Below, one piece after another: positions 39,740 to 42,010 of a DNA stretch of 42,010 nucleotides. The notes under the pieces were generated by a model. It saw only the letters and a list, made by a program, of their open reading frames with translations. It had not been told where the DNA came from and searched no databases. Position 1 is the stretch's first letter, and the number at the start of each line of letters is the position of its first letter. The translations under genes and the position numbers were made by a program. The stretch is from Acidobacteriota bacterium. Lineage in GTDB: Bacteria > Acidobacteriota > UBA6911. The DNA is taken from positions 1-42,010 of the forward strand of contig JAAYAM010000325.1 in assembly GCA_012719355.1 (NCBI GenBank), read 5' to 3'.

Positions 39740-39813
39740 TGGGAGATCGTCTAATGGTAAGACGGGTGGCTCTGGACCATCTGATCGGGGTTCGAATCCC
39801 TGTCTCCCAGCCA
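39740..39813 (+). tRNA. tRNA-Gln (anticodon CTG)
   Basis: A complete cloverleaf of 74 nt can be folded. The acceptor arms are TGGGAGA/TCTCCCA, the D-arm GTC/GAC with loop TAATGGTAA, and the anticodon arms GGTGG/CCATC with loop CTCTGGA (anticodon CTG at 39772-39774). The T-arm is CGGGG/CCCTG with loop TTCGAAT. The discriminator is G and CCA is encoded. The U1-A72 pair and G73 are GlnRS identity features. It reads CAG codons. A T-rich run follows the CCA. Confidence 0.97.
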
Positions 39814-39879
39814 TTTTTCTTTTTGGCATCCTTCCACAAGTGAATCAGGATTGGTATTTTACAGAACCTTGAGCGGGGT

Positions 39880-39923
39880 GGCTGGATTTCGCCTCCTCGT
39901 CAAACAGAGGGGGGAACCCAGCC
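39880..39923. other. Conserved-looking hairpin after the tRNA
   Basis: GGCTGG (39880-39885) pairs with CCAGCC (39918-39923), and an inner CCTC/GAGG helix can form around a loop of about 11 nt. There is no T-run on either strand. It lies between the tRNA and the stop of the convergent 99-residue gene, so it may be a transcript end or RNA structure of unknown role. Confidence 0.35.
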
Positions 39924-39941
39924 TCCCTTGATAGAATAGCC

Positions 39942-40241
39942 CTACCGGGAACCGGCGAGTTTAACTACCTTGTTATAGAGTCCCATAATCAATAGCGTCG
40001 GAGCCCATTGCCCGACAAACAGACTGACATCTCTCTTTCCCATTACCTGCAGTGCGGCCGATCCGATCATGGATCCCACTGCCATCCAGAGAAAAGTATC
40101 GGAGGGGAGCTTCGCCGTCTGTGTTTCGATTGAGCGGGCAACCCGCCCTTCCTTGTGTTCGGGACGCGGTCCCCGGCTCCCTGCAACCGACTCAGGCCCC
40201 GGTATGTTTATGTTTTCTTTTCCATATTCAAAATCCTGCAT
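39942..40241 (-). CDS. Small two-helix membrane protein of unknown function
   Basis: The 99-residue protein has a hydrophilic N-terminal half (DFEYGKENINIPGPESVAGS, then Lys/Arg/Glu-rich) and two membrane segments (DTFLWMAVGSMIGSAALQVM and VGQWAPTLLIMGLYNKVVKL). I recognise no functional domain. Translation should be efficient: GAGGAGGAG lies 4 nt before the ATG. Similar short proteins of unknown role occur in Acidobacteriota by my recollection. It is transcribed alone, away from the XDH-like gene. Confidence 0.7.
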   Translation of the reverse strand: MQDFEYGKENINIPGPESVAGSRGPRPEHKEGRVARSIETQTAKLPSDTFLWMAVGSMIGSAALQVMGKRDVSLFVGQWAPTLLIMGLYNKVVKLAGSR

Positions 40242-40632
40242 ATCTCCTCCTCAGACCAAGCCGACGCAAGTCGAGCACCAACTCCCCCGGCTGCCGTGGT
40301 AAAGGCTCTTCACGACTGAGCTTCTGCTCGACCCGAACCACAGACGTTTTTCGGCAGGGTGCGATGCAGGGGAATTTTTCCTGTCATCCCCTGCCGGCCG
40401 ATTCCCATCCATCATTTGCAGAATTTCAGCACTATAAGTGCCGGTCTGTAGTAAGATTCGTACCCGGAAATTCAGCGGAAACTGAATCAGCAGGCTTTCA
40501 GGGCCGGAGTGCCGTCGAACCGCTTTCGTAATTTGATCACTCTGTCTGGCGCCGCTCGCTTTATCCGTGATCGAAGAGGACCGTCATCATAGAAGCGGCG
40601 AAGAGAATGAAAGGAAAAGGAGGCGCATTACA
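40242..40632. other. 391-bp divergent intergenic region
   Basis: No convincing gene is seen. It contains a 7-bp-stem hairpin (GCAGGGG 40366-40372 with CCCCTGC 40388-40394), a 13-bp palindrome GCACTATAAGTGC (40429-40441), and TTCAG/CTGAA arms near 40470-40490. The AAAAGGAGG ribosome-binding site of the next gene is at 40615-40623. The spacer must carry the two divergent promoters, but no clear -35/-10 pair could be assigned. Confidence 0.4.
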
Positions 40633-42010
40633 ATGGCTGATCTTGCAGGAGTCAATGGGCAGAGGAAGGAGTTCAGGGTTGTCGGGAAACCGAATCTTCC
40701 AGGAGTGCTTTCCTGGTCGCAGGCGACGGGTGTCGCAAAATTCGGCGTCGATTACGTCGTTCCCGACATGCTCGAGGCCAGATTTCTCAGAAGCCCGCAT
40801 GCTAATGCCCGTATTAAATCGATAGACATAACCAAAGCCAAGGCCATCCCCGGCGTCGTCGACATCGTTACCTGGGAAGATGCTGACGCCAGAACCTTTC
40901 TGAGCGACTACGCAGACCAGGAAGGAGCCGAAGTAGGCGCCATCGTCGTGGCGGAAAACGAAGACATTTGTGAAGAGGCGTTGCGCCAGATTGTCGTGGA
41001 CTGGGAGGTCTTGCCTCATGTGGTAGATCTTCTCGAGGGAAGGAAGCCTGATGCGCCCGTCATCCGTCCGCCCGCCCCGGCGAAAAAAGCTGGAGGGGGT
41101 ATGGGTATGGGGTTCGGCGGCGGTGGCGGGAACAACCCTCCCAAGAAGGGGAACGTCTCTTTTTCCAATATGAATGACGGCGACATTGAAGCCGGTTTCA
41201 AGGAAGCGGATCACATCGTCGAATTCGACGTCAACACGTCCGCCTTTGCCGGTCATATTCCCAATCCTCTGGGAACTGTCGCATGGTGGTTTGACGATCC
41301 ACTCAGAGGCGAAGGGCAGAACCTGCAGATCGAAGGCGTCCCCTGGGGCCATGACCAGGTGGCAAGAATGAACCGGGTGGCTCCGGAGAAGGTCTTCCAG
41401 CACTGCATGTTCGTCGGGGGCAGGTATTGCGACTGGGGTATCCGAAAATCCCAGCAGATCACCCCGTTGCTTGCCAAGAGAGCTGGAAGGCCCGTTCGGT
41501 GCATCAACAGTCGCTATGACATGTACGACTTCAACTTGAATCAACGCTACGTGCACATGAAAGTCGGCTTTAAGAAGAACGGCCTGATTACGGCTATCGA
41601 TGATTTCTCCATCGCCGACGGCGGAGTTCAGGGAAGCTCCAATTTCGGGAATACAATGGACCAGACTTACGGCCCCTACTTCACCACCCGGTGCAAGAAC
41701 GTCAAACAAAGCATGGAGGTTGTCGACAGCAACCGCGGAAAGATGTACGTCAGCGGCCAGCACAATCCAATGAGCTGGGATTCTCTGATGGTGGCCCTGT
41801 ACGTGATCGCCGAAAAGCTCGGGAAAGACCCGATCGAGATCGCCACCCTGAATCTGCATGGGCCGGAGTCACAGGACGATCCCAATCCCGTTCCCAGCTA
41901 TGAAGCGTGTGTGGCGGCACTGAAGAAGATGATGAACTGGAACTGGCATCCGGCAGGCGCTCGAAAGCTCCCCGACGGCCGTTTGCACGGAGTAAGCTTC
42001 CGGTATAACC
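40633..42010 (+). CDS. Xanthine dehydrogenase-family molybdenum-binding subunit, divergent (partial, 3-prime end cut)
   Basis: The frame runs from ATG 40633, with AAGGAGG 9 nt upstream, to the window edge: 459 codons without a stop. Residues 31-82 form the a/b hammerhead domain (ATGVAKFGVDYVVPDMLEARFLRSPHANARIKSIDI, then IPGVVDIVTWEDA). The molybdenum-cofactor domain follows. It is unusual: VGGRYCDWGIRK (261-272) stands where GGGFGGK is expected and IPNPLG replaces MEP near 209. A Gly-rich insert, GGGMGMGFGGGGG, lies at 154-166. LAKRAGRPVRCINSRYDM and LGKDPIEIATLN keep the family pattern. Substrate is unknown; the FeS and FAD partners would be outside the window. Confidence 0.82.
   Translation, partial: MADLAGVNGQRKEFRVVGKPNLPGVLSWSQATGVAKFGVDYVVPDMLEARFLRSPHANARIKSIDITKAKAIPGVVDIVTWEDADARTFLSDYADQEGAEVGAIVVAENEDICEEALRQIVVDWEVLPHVVDLLEGRKPDAPVIRPPAPAKKAGGGMGMGFGGGGGNNPPKKGNVSFSNMNDGDIEAGFKEADHIVEFDVNTSAFAGHIPNPLGTVAWWFDDPLRGEGQNLQIEGVPWGHDQVARMNRVAPEKVFQHCMFVGGRYCDWGIRKSQQITPLLAKRAGRPVRCINSRYDMYDFNLNQRYVHMKVGFKKNGLITAIDDFSIADGGVQGSSNFGNTMDQTYGPYFTTRCKNVKQSMEVVDSNRGKMYVSGQHNPMSWDSLMVALYVIAEKLGKDPIEIATLNLHGPESQDDPNPVPSYEACVAALKKMMNWNWHPAGARKLPDGRLHGVSFRYN

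Noticed and set aside
40561-41859. 432-codon open frame on the minus strand
   Set aside because: The plus strand over the same bases encodes a recognisable XDH-family subunit with a strong ribosome-binding site; the minus-strand product shows no domain.

Overview
The window looks like a core chromosomal segment of a Gram-negative bacterium, most likely an acidobacterium; this is an inference. The base composition is moderately GC-rich. Outer-membrane biology is implied by a patatin/POTRA/beta-barrel protein. MurE carries the meso-diaminopimelate DNPR motif. Several small exported proteins have the style I associate with Acidobacteriota. No phage, insertion sequence or CRISPR array is visible.

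Layout. Positions 1-934 hold the end of a metal-chelate ABC permease and its ATPase. Then come a type Vd patatin-like autotransporter (minus strand), a small exported Gly-rich protein and an O-methyltransferase-like protein with a signal-like N-terminus. From 4495 to 18732 the minus strand carries one division and cell-wall (dcw) cluster, transcribed mraZ-rsmH-ftsL-ftsI-murE-murF-murD-ftsW-murC-ftsQ-ftsA-ftsZ. mraY and murG, the two lipid-linked steps, are absent from their usual places. mraZ has a readable promoter with three 10-bp-spaced operator repeats. A palindromic array of heptamers abuts the ftsI start codon.

From 19018 the plus strand carries ychF, rplU-rpmA-obgE, nadD-rsfS-rlmH, a DksA-like gene and comF. 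Positions 24675-25625 (minus) encode an anti-sigma-like zinc-finger protein and a Spy/CnrX-like protein, with no sigma factor beside them. Next are queA and a YihY/BrkB membrane protein (minus), folE (plus), and an SppA-like protease with a GT87-like membrane glycosyltransferase (minus). Positions 31779-36626 are the F1 sector of ATP synthase (atpHAGDC) without F0 genes, closed by a strong terminator. A TPR protein (minus), glnS and a tRNA-Gln(CTG) follow. The window ends with a small two-helix membrane protein (minus) and the first 459 codons of a divergent xanthine-dehydrogenase-family molybdenum subunit.

Functionally this is growth machinery: envelope synthesis and septation, ribosome assembly and silencing, tRNA charging and modification, and energy coupling. 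The items most worth a second look are the gapped dcw cluster, the heptamer hairpin at ftsI, the orphan anti-sigma pair, the exported-looking methyltransferase, the probable non-AUG start of comF, and the terminal oxidoreductase, whose cofactor-binding motifs are rewritten.
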